Source: Paracoccaceae bacterium (lineage in GTDB: Bacteria > Pseudomonadota > Alphaproteobacteria > Rhodobacterales > Rhodobacteraceae). From it: a stretch of 64,000 nucleotides of DNA. The DNA lies in the NCBI GenBank assembly GCA_022448245.1, contig JAKVCO010000008.1:96311-160310 (forward strand), read 5' to 3'. Below, piece by piece: positions 1 through 9,239 of the stretch (position 1 is the stretch's first letter; every line of letters begins with the position of its first letter). The position numbers were made by a program, and so were the translations under genes. The notes beneath the pieces were generated by a model, which saw only the letters and a program-made list of their open reading frames with translations, ran no database searches and was not told the origin of the DNA.

Positions 1-224
1 GCCTTCGGGCGCACACTGGCCTCGGGCCAGAAGCTACGGATCAACGCGATTTCGCCTTCGGCTTGCGCATTGGCCACGGGCCCAAGACGCGCGGCCGCCC
101 GGCGCCATTCCTCGAGGATGCGGTCGGACCAAAGCGGCGTGAACACCCCGGCGCGGGCAGACTTCAAGAGGACTTCGCGCTGAACCGTGGGGTAAAGCAC
201 GCATGCGTCGAGAAGGACCTTCAC
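1..224 (-). CDS. PIN-domain protein, N-terminal part (runs off the window)
   Basis: The reverse complement from 224 reads VKVLLDACVLYPTVQREVLL in an open frame to base 1. The pattern of hydrophobic strand, Asp (LLDACVLYP) and later Glu (ILEEW) is that of the PIN ribonuclease fold, whose acidic residues bind Mg2+ or Mn2+; I associate this version with a conserved Rhodobacterales PIN family. The start is a GTG sharing GTGA with the stop of the upstream methyltransferase gene, so the two are translationally coupled. About 74 residues are visible and the C-terminal catalytic acids lie outside the window. No antitoxin partner is seen, so a toxin role is not supported; RNA processing alongside an rRNA methyltransferase is only an inference. 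Confidence 0.72.
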   Translation of the reverse strand, partial: MKVLLDACVLYPTVQREVLLKSARAGVFTPLWSDRILEEWRRAAARLGPVANAQAEGEIALIRSFWPEASVRPK

Positions 225-1411
225 GCGAGCCTCAGGAGGAGCGACTTCAGATAGCCGGTCTCCGCGAGTGAGGGATGCTGCGGATGATCTGGCCCGGCAT
301 AGCCGGTGTGCAGGATCTGGCCCGCGCGCCCTGCCCGCCCGACACCCCGCAGACTTGAGGTGCGGAACTTGGTGAGATCGGCCGCGTGCGAACACGAACA
401 CAGCACAAGGATACCACCGGGCTTGACCAGTGGCGCTGCAAGCTTTGCGATCCTCTCATACGCGCGCAGCCCTGCATCGAGCGCGTTTTTGGAGGGCGCG
501 AATGCAGGCGGATCGCAAATGACGATCTCGAAGCTCTCCGGCTCCTGTGCCTCAAGCGCCGCGAATGCGTCTGATTGCAGGGTCTCGAACCGATCCGAGG
601 CGCCCATACGTTCGGCCCCTTCTGCGGCCAGATTCAACGCAGGTTCCGACCCATCCACAGCCGTGACATGGGCTGCGCCCGCTGCCAAAGCCGCAAGGCC
701 AAAGCCGCCCACATGGGAGAAGACGTCGAGTACACGAGCGTCCTTCGCAAAGCCCTGCAGGAACGCGTGGTTAGGGCGTTGGTCGAAGAAGATGCCTGTC
801 TTTTGACCGCCCATGAGGTCGGCCATATAAGTCGCGCCGTTCATGGGGACTGGGATTACGCCGGCCGGCGCCTCACCGGCAATGGCTACGCGTAGCTCGG
901 GCAGACCTTCGAGGCCTCTAGCGCGTCCGGTGCCATTCAGGATCACATTCGGCATTCCTCGAGCCGCAAGCACACGTGCGAAGCTGTCCTTCATACGGTC
1001 CGCCCACGCGGCATTCGCTTGGAAAACGGCGGTGTCGCCGAACCGGTCAATGACGACCCCAGGAAGGCCGTCGCCTTCCGCATGCACCAGCCGATAATAA
1101 GGCGCGTCATAAAGCCTCTCGCGCAGTGCCAGAGCGGCGTCGATCTTCGCCCCTAACCATGCCTCGTCAATGACCATATCCGTGTCGCGAGATAGAACCC
1201 GCCCCACGATCTTGGAGGCACTGTTAAAGCCCACGAGGGCCAAAGGCTCTCGATCGGAGCCTTCGAGGAGCGCGATCGTTCCGGGTTCGAGCGCCTTCGT
1301 ACGGCGGTCGAGGACCAGTTCATTAGCAAAGACCCAAGGATGCCCGAAGCGGATGCGGCGGGGGTCCATTTTGGGTTTCAGGCGGACAACGGAAAAAGGG
1401 GGTGGCGTCAT
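221..1411 (-). CDS. Class I SAM-dependent rRNA methyltransferase, RlmI/COG1092 type
   Basis: This 396-residue protein has the layout of RlmI-type 23S rRNA cytosine-C5 methyltransferases. An N-terminal PUA-like RNA-binding region (about residues 8-75, with the family segment RIRFGHPWVFANEL) is followed by a Rossmann methyltransferase domain. Motif I is VLDVFSHVGGFGLAAL, the acidic ribose-binding position is AVDGS, motif IV is CDPPAF, and a cysteine in LVLCSCSH sits where C5-methyltransferases carry the catalytic Cys. Length matches the family (about 390-400). Its stop overlaps the start of the PIN gene by 4 bases. The start codon lies inside a strong hairpin (see that entry). The family is certain; the exact target nucleotide is not. 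Confidence 0.9.
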   Translation of the reverse strand: MTPPPFSVVRLKPKMDPRRIRFGHPWVFANELVLDRRTKALEPGTIALLEGSDREPLALVGFNSASKIVGRVLSRDTDMVIDEAWLGAKIDAALALRERLYDAPYYRLVHAEGDGLPGVVIDRFGDTAVFQANAAWADRMKDSFARVLAARGMPNVILNGTGRARGLEGLPELRVAIAGEAPAGVIPVPMNGATYMADLMGGQKTGIFFDQRPNHAFLQGFAKDARVLDVFSHVGGFGLAALAAGAAHVTAVDGSEPALNLAAEGAERMGASDRFETLQSDAFAALEAQEPESFEIVICDPPAFAPSKNALDAGLRAYERIAKLAAPLVKPGGILVLCSCSHAADLTKFRTSSLRGVGRAGRAGQILHTGYAGPDHPQHPSLAETGYLKSLLLRLA

Positions 1412-1420
1412 GCCACCCCC
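1398..1420 (-). promoter_or_regulatory. Hairpin enclosing the start codon of the rRNA methyltransferase
   Basis: On the minus-strand mRNA, GGGGGUGGC pairs perfectly with GCCACCCCC (9 bp) around the loop AUGAC, whose first three bases are the start codon. The G-rich left arm is also the only ribosome-binding sequence. Folding would therefore hide the binding site and present the AUG in a loop. A smaller hairpin (CCCCG/CGGGG, 1427-1439) lies just upstream, between the preceding lipoprotein gene and this one. Confidence 0.55.
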
Positions 1421-1454
1421 TCTAAGCCCCGTTTCGGGGAATGTGTAGCGCCGA

Positions 1455-2078
1455 TCAGATGTCGGCTTGCTCGACAGGCTGGCCCGATGGCACGAGCGGA
1501 CGTGTCAGCTCTTGCTGGATTAGGAAGGCCAGGTGGTCGGAGATCCGTTTTTTCTGCGTCTCGCCGGCACGGTCCGCCTCGATGGCCGAACGACCGCCGA
1601 GAGCTGCCAGATCTGCGTTAATCGTGCGCGTCGGCACGACAACGTCGCCGGTGGCCGCATCTCGCACCGTCATTTCGAACTTGATGGAATGGACGCCGCC
1701 CACCGTATAGCGCGCCTTTTCCGTCAGGGAATGGAAGCGCATGACGTTGATGTCGACCATCACCGGCTGCACGCCCTCAAGCTGAGCAGTGCCACGCTGG
1801 AACGCCTCGCCCATCAGATCGCGAACCTGCACATGGCGGTCGCCGATCGCTTCGCCGCGCCAAACGATGTCGGCCAACGGATAATAAACATTTGCCTCTG
1901 AGACACGGAGATTACGCGGCACAACCACGCGAAGTTCGGTCACGTCGAAGGACGGTGCCACAGATTGGAAGCTCGGAACTTCCAGCGGCGCATTCCGGGT
2001 TGCCGTGTCGATGGTGCTGCAAGCACCCAGTGAGAACGCAACCGAAGAAATAGCAAACAAGCGCATAAACGTGGTCAT
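1455..2078 (-). CDS. Conserved lipoprotein (DUF6778-like), function unknown
   Basis: The chosen start gives MTTFMRLFAISSVAFSLGAC, a lipoprotein signal with lipobox LGAC and mature Cys20. GAGAGGA sits 7 bases upstream of this ATG; an ATG seven codons earlier would place that site inside the gene. The mature part (about 185 residues) is beta-rich and without cysteines, with segments such as LRVVVPRNLRVSEANVYYP. I take it to be the outer-membrane-associated DUF6778-type lipoprotein common in Rhodobacterales; this assignment is from memory of the family. It is transcribed toward the rRNA methyltransferase, 43 bases away. No enzymatic motif was recognised. Confidence 0.7.
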   Translation of the reverse strand: MTTFMRLFAISSVAFSLGACSTIDTATRNAPLEVPSFQSVAPSFDVTELRVVVPRNLRVSEANVYYPLADIVWRGEAIGDRHVQVRDLMGEAFQRGTAQLEGVQPVMVDINVMRFHSLTEKARYTVGGVHSIKFEMTVRDAATGDVVVPTRTINADLAALGGRSAIEADRAGETQKKRISDHLAFLIQQELTRPLVPSGQPVEQADI

Positions 2079-2340
2079 GTGATGTCCTCTCTTGCCCAAT
2101 AGCCTGTGGCGGGCACGCGAAGAGATGCTCTCGAATCGAGGCTTAATTTAGGCAAAACCTTGGAAAATCATCTCATTCGCACAGGCATTCCCGGCACAAT
2201 TGGGAACAATCCGGGGTTCCTTAGGTCAACCTGAGGCGATTTGGTGCGAAGACTTTCCGCGCCATGCGTCGATTGTTAGCGCTATCATCTCACTTGGGAA
2301 CAGCGTAAATAACGCGCGACTCATCCCAGCGGAGAAGCCA

Positions 2341-4140
2341 ATGCCACTCCATGATACCATCGCCAAAGTCACTGATCGCATCATCGCCCGCTCGCACGAG
2401 TGCCGATCCCGATATGAGAGCCGTATGGAGGCCGCCGCTGCCGAAGGCCCCCGCCGCGCACATCTGACCTGCGGCAACCAAGCCCATGCCTACGCCGCCA
2501 TGGGCGAGGCGCAAAACGATCTCGCCACCGGGCGCGCACCCAACCTCGGCATCGTCACAGCCTACAATGACATGCTCAGCGCCCATCAGCCCTACGAGCG
2601 CTTTCCAGACCTTATCCGGGCAACCGCCCGCGCTGTCGGCGCGACAGCCCAAGTTGCAGGCGGTGTGCCTGCCATGTGCGACGGTATCACCCAAGGCCAG
2701 GTCGGGATGGAGCTATCGCTCTTCTCGCGCGACGTGATTGCGTTGTCGGCGGGCGTGGCCCTCTCGCACAATTGCTACGATGCGGCCGTGTATCTGGGTG
2801 TCTGCGACAAGATCGTCCCGGGCCTCATCATCGGCGCGGCGACCTTCGGCTATATCCCGGGGATTTTCATTCCCGCGGGGCCCATGGTTTCTGGCCTGCC
2901 CAATGACGAAAAGGCTGCCATCCGCAAGAAATTCGCCGCCGGTGAGTGCGGGCGGGAGGAGCTGATGGTCGCGGAGATGGCCTCCTACCACGGGCCGGGC
3001 ACCTGTACGTTCTATGGGACCGCGAACTCCAACCAGATGCTGATGGAGTTCATGGGCCTTCATCTGCCTGCTTCTTCCTTCGTCAATCCGGGCACCGAGC
3101 TGCGCGATGCGCTCACAGAAGCTGCGGTGAAACAGGCGCTGAGCATCACGGCGCTCGGCAACGATTATCGCCCTGTCTACCGCGTCCTGAATGAAAAGGC
3201 CTTTGTGAACGGCATCGTGGGCCTGATGGCCACGGGCGGGTCTACCAACCTGATCCTGCACCTGCCTGCCATGGCGCGCGCTGCGGGCGTGATCCTCGAG
3301 CTTGAGGATTTCGCGGACATCTCTTCCGTCACGCCGCTGATGGCGAAGGTCTATCCAAACGGGCTGGCGGACGTGAACCATTTCCACGCTGCAGGCGGTC
3401 TTGGCTACATGATGGGTGAGCTTGTCGATGCAGGTCTTCTGCACGCTGACACGGTCACAGTGATGGGCAACGGGCTCGGCGACTACAGCTCGGAGGCGCA
3501 GCTGAAAGACGGGCGCGCTGTCTGGGTCGATGGGCCCCGGCAGTCCCACAACGAAAAGATCCTGCGTCCAGCAGACGATGCATTCCAGCCGCAGGGCGGC
3601 CTCAAGCGCCTCTCCGGGCCGCTTGGCACCGGCGTCATGAAAGTGTCCGCTGTCGCTGAGTACCTGCAAGAGATCACCGCCCCTGCCCGCGTCTTCCATG
3701 ACCAAGAGAGCGTCAAAAAGGCCTTCCAACAGGGCGAGTTCACCGAAGACACCATCGTCGTCGTGCGCTTTCAAGGCCCAAAGGCAAACGGCATGCCTGA
3801 GCTTCATAACCTGACGCCTTGTTTGTCGGTCTGTCTCGACCGAGGGCTCAAAATCGCCCTCGTCACCGATGGGCGCATGTCCGGCGCCTCGGGCAAAGTC
3901 CCGGCGGCAATCCACGTCTCGCCCGAGGCCGCCGACGGAGGTCCGCTGGCCTATGTCGAAGATGGCGACATGATCCGGGTGGACGCCAAGGCCGGTATCA
4001 TCGACAACCTGAGCGCGTGGCACGCCCGCGTGCCTGCAGCGCCGGACCTCAGCGATAATGGTCACGGCGTGGGCCGAGAGCTCTTTGAAGTGTTCCGGCA
4101 AAATGCGAGCCCGGCCATGTCTGGCGCGCGCGTGGTCTAA
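2341..4140 (+). CDS. edd: Phosphogluconate dehydratase
   Basis: Edd dehydrates 6-phosphogluconate to 2-keto-3-deoxy-6-phosphogluconate (KDPG), the first committed step of the Entner-Doudoroff pathway, in the cytoplasm. The 599-residue product carries both IlvD/Edd signatures: [14 protein letters not shown] near residue 113 and [16 protein letters not shown] near residue 515. Cysteines in the MCDG, GVCDK and GTCTF segments are those the family uses for its Fe-S cluster. The frame is open from 2200, but [10 protein letters not shown] at 2341 has GGAGA upstream and matches the length of known Edd proteins (about 600). eda follows after 14 bases, forming a two-gene operon. Many marine Rhodobacterales use this route rather than upper glycolysis. 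Confidence 0.96.
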   Translation: MPLHDTIAKVTDRIIARSHECRSRYESRMEAAAAEGPRRAHLTCGNQAHAYAAMGEAQNDLATGRAPNLGIVTAYNDMLSAHQPYERFPDLIRATARAVGATAQVAGGVPAMCDGITQGQVGMELSLFSRDVIALSAGVALSHNCYDAAVYLGVCDKIVPGLIIGAATFGYIPGIFIPAGPMVSGLPNDEKAAIRKKFAAGECGREELMVAEMASYHGPGTCTFYGTANSNQMLMEFMGLHLPASSFVNPGTELRDALTEAAVKQALSITALGNDYRPVYRVLNEKAFVNGIVGLMATGGSTNLILHLPAMARAAGVILELEDFADISSVTPLMAKVYPNGLADVNHFHAAGGLGYMMGELVDAGLLHADTVTVMGNGLGDYSSEAQLKDGRAVWVDGPRQSHNEKILRPADDAFQPQGGLKRLSGPLGTGVMKVSAVAEYLQEITAPARVFHDQESVKKAFQQGEFTEDTIVVVRFQGPKANGMPELHNLTPCLSVCLDRGLKIALVTDGRMSGASGKVPAAIHVSPEAADGGPLAYVEDGDMIRVDAKAGIIDNLSAWHARVPAAPDLSDNGHGVGRELFEVFRQNASPAMSGARVV

Positions 4141-4154
4141 AGGAGAAGACGAAT

Positions 4155-4796
4155 ATGACCCCCGAACAGCAATCTGAAGCTGCCGAAGCTGTCTGCCGCG
4201 CTGCCCCTGTGGTTCCTGTGCTCGTGGTCGAGGATGCTGGATCTGCGGCAGATTTGGCGGCCGCACTCGTGGCCGGAGGTCTGCCTGCGCTTGAAGTGAC
4301 CCTCCGCACGCCAGCCGCGCTCGATGTCATCCGCGAGATGGCGCAGGTCGAGGGTGGTATTGTTGGTGCAGGCACGCTCCTGAGCGGTCGCGATGTGGAA
4401 CGGGCCAAAGAGGCGGGTGCGACGTTCGGTGTATCCCCGGGCTCGACCCAAGACATCATCGATGCCTGCCGCCTGAACGAATTGCCGCTGTTGCCCGGTG
4501 CGGCCACCGCCACCGAAATGATGGCCCTTCTCGATCACGGCTACACGGTTCAGAAGTTCTTCCCGGCGGAAGCTTCTGGCGGTGCGAAGGCTCTCGGCAG
4601 CTTTGCCTCACCGCTGTCCGCGATCCGCTTTTGCCCCACCGGCGGTGTGAGCCTGAAAAACGCCAATGACTATCTGTCGCTTGGTAACGTGATGTGTGTT
4701 GGTGGCAGCTGGGTCGCCCCCAAGGACGCCGTGGATGCCGGCGACTGGGGTAAGATCACAGCGCTCGCTGCTGAAGCCGCAGCACTGCGCACGTAA
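4155..4796 (+). CDS. eda: KDPG aldolase (2-dehydro-3-deoxy-phosphogluconate aldolase)
   Basis: Eda cleaves KDPG to pyruvate and glyceraldehyde-3-phosphate by Schiff-base chemistry, completing the Entner-Doudoroff pathway. The 213-residue protein has the usual length. The catalytic Lys is in VQKFFPAEASGG, the conserved Glu in LPALEVTLRT, and the phosphate-binding loop in CPTGGVSLKN. The start ATG at 4155 follows AAAGGAGAA 7 bases upstream. The gap to edd is only 14 bases, so the genes are almost certainly cotranscribed. It is followed by a convergent small gene whose stop lies 3 bases beyond the eda stop. Confidence 0.97.
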   Translation: MTPEQQSEAAEAVCRAAPVVPVLVVEDAGSAADLAAALVAGGLPALEVTLRTPAALDVIREMAQVEGGIVGAGTLLSGRDVERAKEAGATFGVSPGSTQDIIDACRLNELPLLPGAATATEMMALLDHGYTVQKFFPAEASGGAKALGSFASPLSAIRFCPTGGVSLKNANDYLSLGNVMCVGGSWVAPKDAVDAGDWGKITALAAEAAALRT

Positions 4797-4798
4797 AT

Positions 4799-5065
4799 CT
4801 ACGAACTCACCCGAGCGGCGCGACCACCGCGGCGCTTGGGGCTTGGCGCATCGTTCAACGCCTCTTTCAGCGTGGCCGTCATCGGATGATCGACAGCTTC
4901 GCCATAGGTGCCTAGCAGAAAGCGCACATGATCCTTGGGATCAGCGGCAGCCGGCACACCCAAGGCCCAATCCAGAAAGATCGAACGGCACTCACCCGAG
5001 GTGATGCCCTCAATGTTGTAGCTCTCGCGGATGAGGCCCTTTGGATCGACGTCCTTGAGTTCCAT
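4799..5065 (-). CDS. Small conserved hypothetical protein
   Basis: An 88-residue soluble protein starting MELKDVDPKGLIRESYNIEG with GGGAGAA 8 bases upstream. It has a mixed-charge helical body (ECRSIFLDWALGVP, then VRFLLGTYGE) and a basic tail SPKRRGGRAARVSS. I recognise it only as the type of small protein conserved in Rhodobacterales; no domain was identified. It lies directly downstream of glnE in the same direction (31 bases between the glnE stop and its start), so it probably shares that transcript. The good ribosome-binding site and coding-like composition support a real gene. Confidence 0.65.
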   Translation of the reverse strand: MELKDVDPKGLIRESYNIEGITSGECRSIFLDWALGVPAAADPKDHVRFLLGTYGEAVDHPMTATLKEALNDAPSPKRRGGRAARVSS

Positions 5066-5095
5066 AGCGCAGTTTCTCCCTTACTTGGCAGGCAG

Positions 5096-7798
5096 CTAGC
5101 TCTCACCTTGGATTGCGGCAAGGCGGGTTACGACATGCTGTGCCGCTTTGGAACCTTTTGAGGCGAGCTCTGCTTTGAGGGCCTCAAGATCGCTGAGCCC
5201 TGTGCCCCGCAGCAGCAGACGTCCCTGACCGGAACCGCTGAGGGCATCTGTTTCTTGGCCGGGTTTCAACACAAGGCGCGTGATGGCGCGGACGTGCCAG
5301 AGGAGCGCGGCAAAGGGGATCACCTCCTCCTCTCCGCCGGCTTTCAATTGGGCCGTCAGCTCCCGCGCGTCGCTGCCAGCAAAAAGCGCAACTGTCTGGG
5401 CGAAAAGCTCGAGGTCCTGCAGCCGCCCTGCGCCATCCTTAGCGGCAAGTCCGCCTTCGCCGGGGCGGGCCTCCCCAATCCTGCGGCGCATGTCTGCAAC
5501 GTCTGCGGCGACTTTTGCCGGATCACGCGGGCTCGCAATGATCGCGCAGCGCACCCGTTCCACGGCGGCGCCGACCTCCTCGGCACCGGCCACGACGCGC
5601 GCGCGTGTCAGCGCCAAGTGTTCCCACGTCCAAGCTTCACTGCGCTGGTACGTCTCGAAAGCCGACACCGATGTGGCCAGCGGTCCGTTTCGGCCCGAGG
5701 GGCGCAGACGCATGTCCACCTCATAGAGCTTGCCTCGCGCTGTGGGGGCCGAAAGCGCGGTGATCAGGGCCTGCGTGAAGCGGGAATAGTATGTCTGCGG
5801 CGGAAGCGGGCGCTTCCCGTCGGACGCCTCCGCCCCATCCGCGTCATAGATCAACAAGAGATCGAGGTCAGAGGCCGCATGAAGCCGCCCTGCCCCGAGT
5901 GACCCCATTGCCACCACAGCCGCTCCTTTTCCGGGCGCCTCCCCGTGGCGGGATGCGAAATCAGCCGCGACGATGGGAAAAAGCGCCGCCAAGGTGGCTT
6001 CGGCGAGCTCGGCATAGTGCCGCCCCGCCGCTTCGGCATCAATGAGACCGCGCAGAAGGTGCACACCGATGCAGAAGTGCCATTCCTTGGCCCACACCCG
6101 CGCTTCATCTAGCTGCGTCTCGTAATCTGGATGCGCTGCCAGACGCTCTGCAAGCGCGCCCTCCAGCGCCGTGCGTCCGGGCCACGGCGCAAAGAAACCA
6201 CCGTCGAGAACTGCATCGAGAACCTGGGCGTTGCGGCCCAAGTACTCCGCCAGTGCGGGCGCGACTGCCGCAATATCTGCCAAGAGGTCGACGAGATCGG
6301 GCGTCGCTTCAAAAAGCGAGAAGACCTGCACACCCGCAGGCAGGCCTGACAGGAACGCATCAAAATGCCTAAGCGCACGCTCGGGATCATCCGCGCGGGC
6401 CAAACGGCTCAGAATTCGTGGACGCACGCGGTCAAAGACCCGCTGCGCGCGATCGGATCGCAGCGCGGGATAGCTCTGCCAGCGGTCGGTGACCTCTGCC
6501 CCGAAGTCTGGCGTGGCTGCCTCCGGCGCGGTGGGCGCAAAGAACGGCACCGTCAGGGCGTGGGTTTCTTCGAGCGTATCCTTCAGATGGGTCTCAAGGG
6601 CGGCACGCTCCATCCCCATAAAGGCGGCGAGCCGGTCCATGCCTTCGCTGGATTGCGGCAACGCGTGGGTCTGCGCATCGCGCAGCATCTGAAGCCGGTG
6701 CTCAACTTCCCGGTGGCTTTGATAGGCAGCATCGAGCGCTTTGCGGGTGTCTTCCTCTACCCAGCCCGCGCCGGTCAACGCGGTCAGCGCGGCGCGCGTC
6801 GCCGGAACACGCAGGTCCTTGTCGCGCCCACCTGCGATCAACTGGCGGGTTTGTGCGAAGAACTCGATCTCCCGAATACCGCCACGCCCCAGCTTCATGT
6901 CATGGCCCGGCAGCGTGATGGGCCCCTGCAGGCCTTTGTGGTCACGAATGCGCGTGAGCATGCTGTGCGCATCTTCAATGGCGGCAAAGTCCAGATGCCT
7001 GCGCCAGATAAACGGTGTGAGCGCTTCGAGATATGAAGCCCCGGCTCTCATATCACCCACCGCTACACGCGCTTTGATATGGGCGGCCCTTTCCCACGTG
7101 CGGCCCACGCTCTCATAATAGGCCTCGGCCGCGGAGGTTGAGAGCACCACAGGCGTCACCGCCGCATCGGGCCTGAGCCTCAGATCGGTTCGGAAGACAT
7201 ATCCGCCCTCCGTCACTTCACTCATCCGCTTCATGGCCGCGCGCACGGCACGGATCAGAGCGCTGCGCCTTTCACCAGCCTCGACGACATCCAAGCCTGC
7301 GTCCTCAAAGAGGCAAATGAGATCGATATCCGAGGAGTAGTTGAGCTCCCGCGCGCCCATCTTGCCCATGGCGAGCATGAAGAGCCCGGGCGCGTCTGGG
7401 AGCTTTCCCCGCGCCTGAAGCGGCTCGATCTCCCCAGCCAAGGCCACGGCGAGCGCGGCTTCGGCGAAATCGGTTAGCGCCGCGGTCACCTTATTCAGCG
7501 ACCACACCCCTCCGAGATCACAAAGCGCGACTAGCAGTGCTAGGCGCCCTTTCTCCCTTCGCAGGTTCTCAGGCGCCATAAGCCCCCGCAGCGCGGCCTC
7601 GGGGTCGTCAAGAGCGGCTTCAGCCCATTCGTGGTGCCGGGTGAGCAGCGCATGGAGATAGGGGCTCGATCCGCCCGCCCCCGCAATGAGATCTCCAAGG
7701 GGCCCGGAAGCGCCATAAAGATCGGCCACTTCACGCGCGCGTTCAGGCTCATAGGCAAAAGGAACGCGCGTTATTCTTGGGCCGAGGGCATTCGTCAT
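5096..7798 (-). CDS. glnE: Glutamine synthetase adenylyltransferase / deadenylase
   Basis: GlnE adds AMP to and removes AMP from glutamine synthetase in response to PII and glutamine. The 900-residue protein has the two-headed architecture. The N-terminal nucleotidyltransferase (deadenylylase) has AMGKMGARELNYSSDIDL near residues 143-160. The C-terminal adenylyltransferase has AMGSLGAGRLHAASDLDL near residue 645. Each carries the G-S/G-x-D-x-D metal-binding pattern, and helical GlnE/GlnD-type linkers separate them. It is a little shorter than the E. coli protein (946). No glnA or PII gene lies in the window. It probably cotranscribes the small downstream gene. Confidence 0.96.
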   Translation of the reverse strand: MTNALGPRITRVPFAYEPERAREVADLYGASGPLGDLIAGAGGSSPYLHALLTRHHEWAEAALDDPEAALRGLMAPENLRREKGRLALLVALCDLGGVWSLNKVTAALTDFAEAALAVALAGEIEPLQARGKLPDAPGLFMLAMGKMGARELNYSSDIDLICLFEDAGLDVVEAGERRSALIRAVRAAMKRMSEVTEGGYVFRTDLRLRPDAAVTPVVLSTSAAEAYYESVGRTWERAAHIKARVAVGDMRAGASYLEALTPFIWRRHLDFAAIEDAHSMLTRIRDHKGLQGPITLPGHDMKLGRGGIREIEFFAQTRQLIAGGRDKDLRVPATRAALTALTGAGWVEEDTRKALDAAYQSHREVEHRLQMLRDAQTHALPQSSEGMDRLAAFMGMERAALETHLKDTLEETHALTVPFFAPTAPEAATPDFGAEVTDRWQSYPALRSDRAQRVFDRVRPRILSRLARADDPERALRHFDAFLSGLPAGVQVFSLFEATPDLVDLLADIAAVAPALAEYLGRNAQVLDAVLDGGFFAPWPGRTALEGALAERLAAHPDYETQLDEARVWAKEWHFCIGVHLLRGLIDAEAAGRHYAELAEATLAALFPIVAADFASRHGEAPGKGAAVVAMGSLGAGRLHAASDLDLLLIYDADGAEASDGKRPLPPQTYYSRFTQALITALSAPTARGKLYEVDMRLRPSGRNGPLATSVSAFETYQRSEAWTWEHLALTRARVVAGAEEVGAAVERVRCAIIASPRDPAKVAADVADMRRRIGEARPGEGGLAAKDGAGRLQDLELFAQTVALFAGSDARELTAQLKAGGEEEVIPFAALLWHVRAITRLVLKPGQETDALSGSGQGRLLLRGTGLSDLEALKAELASKGSKAAQHVVTRLAAIQGES

Positions 7799-7881
7799 GG
7801 ACGCAGCATGGCGCAGGGGCTGGCGGCGTCAACAGCGCAGGTCTAGTTGTCGCGCGCTAAGCAGGTCGTTAACGTTTGATT

Positions 7882-8112
7882 ATGCTGAAGTATCCAGAGC
7901 TCCTTCGCCGATACCCTTTTAGAACGATTTCGGCGACCATGGCTTCTCATCTGTTTGTCTTTTCTGTCTTTATTTTCTTTACAGAGTCGGGTTCTGTAAT
8001 CCTTGCAGCTCTTCCCGAGATCTTATTCTGGGCGTGGGGAGGCTGGATGTTTTACAGTACCGGCGCGATAATCACGTACTTAGTCAACCGCCACTGGTTC
8101 AATTCACGATAG
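7882..8112 (+). CDS. Small two-helix membrane protein, unknown
   Basis: A 76-residue frame (MLKYPELLRRYPFRTISATM) with two predicted membrane helices, one around FVFSVFIFFTES and one around ILFWAWGGWMFYSTG, separated by a short polar turn. A basic N-terminus suggests the N-in orientation. The A+T content and codon choice differ from neighbouring genes, and the ribosome-binding site is weak; a TTG two codons earlier is an alternative start. It lies alone between the divergent glnE and the YbaK gene. No family was recognised, and it could be recently acquired or spurious. Confidence 0.42.
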   Translation: MLKYPELLRRYPFRTISATMASHLFVFSVFIFFTESGSVILAALPEILFWAWGGWMFYSTGAIITYLVNRHWFNSR

Positions 8113-8147
8113 GTGTCCTTACCATCGCAAGGTGACCCAGGTCCGTA

Positions 8148-8615
8148 ATGTCAAAGAGCCTCAAACGTGTGCGCGCGGCCCTCGAAGCGCTGAACCTCGA
8201 TACCGAAATTGTGGAGGTCGGTCAGGCTCGCACCGCCGCCGAAGCCGCCGAGAGCCTCGGCTGCACCGTCGCACAGATCGCGAACTCCATCATATTGCTT
8301 GGCATGGAGACAGGACAGGTGCGCCTCTTTCTGACGAGCGGTGCCGAACGTGTGGACCTGGACAAAGCGGGTGTCGTGGCAGGTGAGGCCTTAGGCAAAG
8401 CTGATGCGGCCATCATCCGTGCTCAGACTGGCTTTGCCATTGGCGGCGTGGCACCGGTGGGACATCTCAACCCAATAAGCGCTTGGGTGGACCTGTCTCT
8501 CCTCACACATGACCAAATCTTCGCTGCGGCGGGCACACCAAGGCACCTATTTGGGCTCACACCGGGCCAGTTGGTGGAAATTGCGCACGGCGAAGTCGCT
8601 GATTTCACGGTATAA
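8148..8615 (+). CDS. YbaK/EbsC-type aminoacyl-tRNA deacylase
   Basis: A 155-residue protein of the YbaK/ProXp domain family, which hydrolyses mischarged tRNAs (for example Cys-tRNAPro or Ala-tRNAPro). Recognisable features are the AAESLGCTVAQIANSIILL helix with the conserved small-residue face, the basic position after the strand, and GFAIGGVAPVGH, the loop that holds the catalytic Lys-proximal Gly-Gly pair in the family. C-terminal GTPRHLFGLTPGQLVEI is the usual closing strand-helix. The length is typical of free-standing deacylases. Substrate specificity cannot be read from sequence alone. The start ATG is at 8148, with an AGGTGA farther upstream than ideal. Confidence 0.88.
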   Translation: MSKSLKRVRAALEALNLDTEIVEVGQARTAAEAAESLGCTVAQIANSIILLGMETGQVRLFLTSGAERVDLDKAGVVAGEALGKADAAIIRAQTGFAIGGVAPVGHLNPISAWVDLSLLTHDQIFAAAGTPRHLFGLTPGQLVEIAHGEVADFTV

Positions 8616-8681
8616 TTCCGACAAATGTAAAATAGTTTCACATAACCCCTTGTCCGGGGGGCTTGGCATCCGCATATCTTG

Positions 8682-8702
8682 GATGTGAAGCGAATTCACA
8701 TC
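8682..8702. promoter_or_regulatory. Perfect 8-5-8 palindrome upstream of the DUF2852 pair
   Basis: GATGTGAA and TTCACATC form perfect 8-base arms around GCGAA, 27 bases before the DUF2852 start. A further TTCACAT copy lies at 8637-8643. It may be an operator for an unidentified dimeric regulator or a hairpin in the 5' leader. Confidence 0.45.
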
Positions 8703-8729
8703 GAACCAAACCCAAGACCGGAGACACAC

Positions 8730-9182
8730 ATGACCACCCTCGCCACCCAACCCGCCGCACATGAGACGCACCGTATGGGCATTCTCTCGCGCTCTGAAGC
8801 CTGGCTTGACCAGCGCGGCACGGGCGCTTGGATCGCGGCCATGGTTCTCGGCTTCATCTTCTTCTGGCCCATCGGCCTCGCATTGGTGATCTACATGAGC
8901 ATGACAGGAAAATGGTCCCGCTGGGGCTGCAACAAATCGAGCAAACGCGCACATATGCATTCTGCCGCGATGGCCATGAAGCCTTCTGGCAACAGCGCCT
9001 TTGACGCCTACAAGGCCGAAACGCTGCGCCGCCTGGAAGACGAGCAAGGCTCCTTCGAGGCCTTCCTTGAGCGCCTGCGCGCCGCCAAAGACAAGGCTGA
9101 GTTCGACCAGTTCATGGACGAGCGGGCGCATGAGGGCACGAAAGAGGCAGCAGAAGACGCAGAACCTGTGGACGGCAAGTAA
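8730..9182 (+). CDS. DUF2852 family membrane protein (first copy)
   Basis: A 150-residue protein starting MTTLATQPAAHETHRMGIL, with GGAGAC directly upstream; the frame stays open further upstream but has no ribosome-binding site there. One strong membrane helix (AAMVLGFIFFWPIGLALVIY) is followed by a cytoplasmic part with the DUF2852 hallmark SGNSAFDAYKAETLRRLEDE and a coiled-coil-like acidic/basic tail (EAFLERLRAAKDKAEFDQFM). The function of DUF2852 is unknown; the family is typical of alphaproteobacteria. A paralogue follows 57 bases downstream, indicating tandem duplication and probable cotranscription. Confidence 0.85.
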   Translation: MTTLATQPAAHETHRMGILSRSEAWLDQRGTGAWIAAMVLGFIFFWPIGLALVIYMSMTGKWSRWGCNKSSKRAHMHSAAMAMKPSGNSAFDAYKAETLRRLEDEQGSFEAFLERLRAAKDKAEFDQFMDERAHEGTKEAAEDAEPVDGK

Positions 9183-9239
9183 GCAAGACCGGGGGCGCAT
9201 CCGACCCATGCGCCCCCACACTTCATTCTGCTAGGATAT

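Noticed and set aside
2713..4266. 517-codon frame on the minus strand across edd and eda
   Set aside because: Antisense of strongly biased high-G+C genes; His/Arg-rich product with no recognisable domain.
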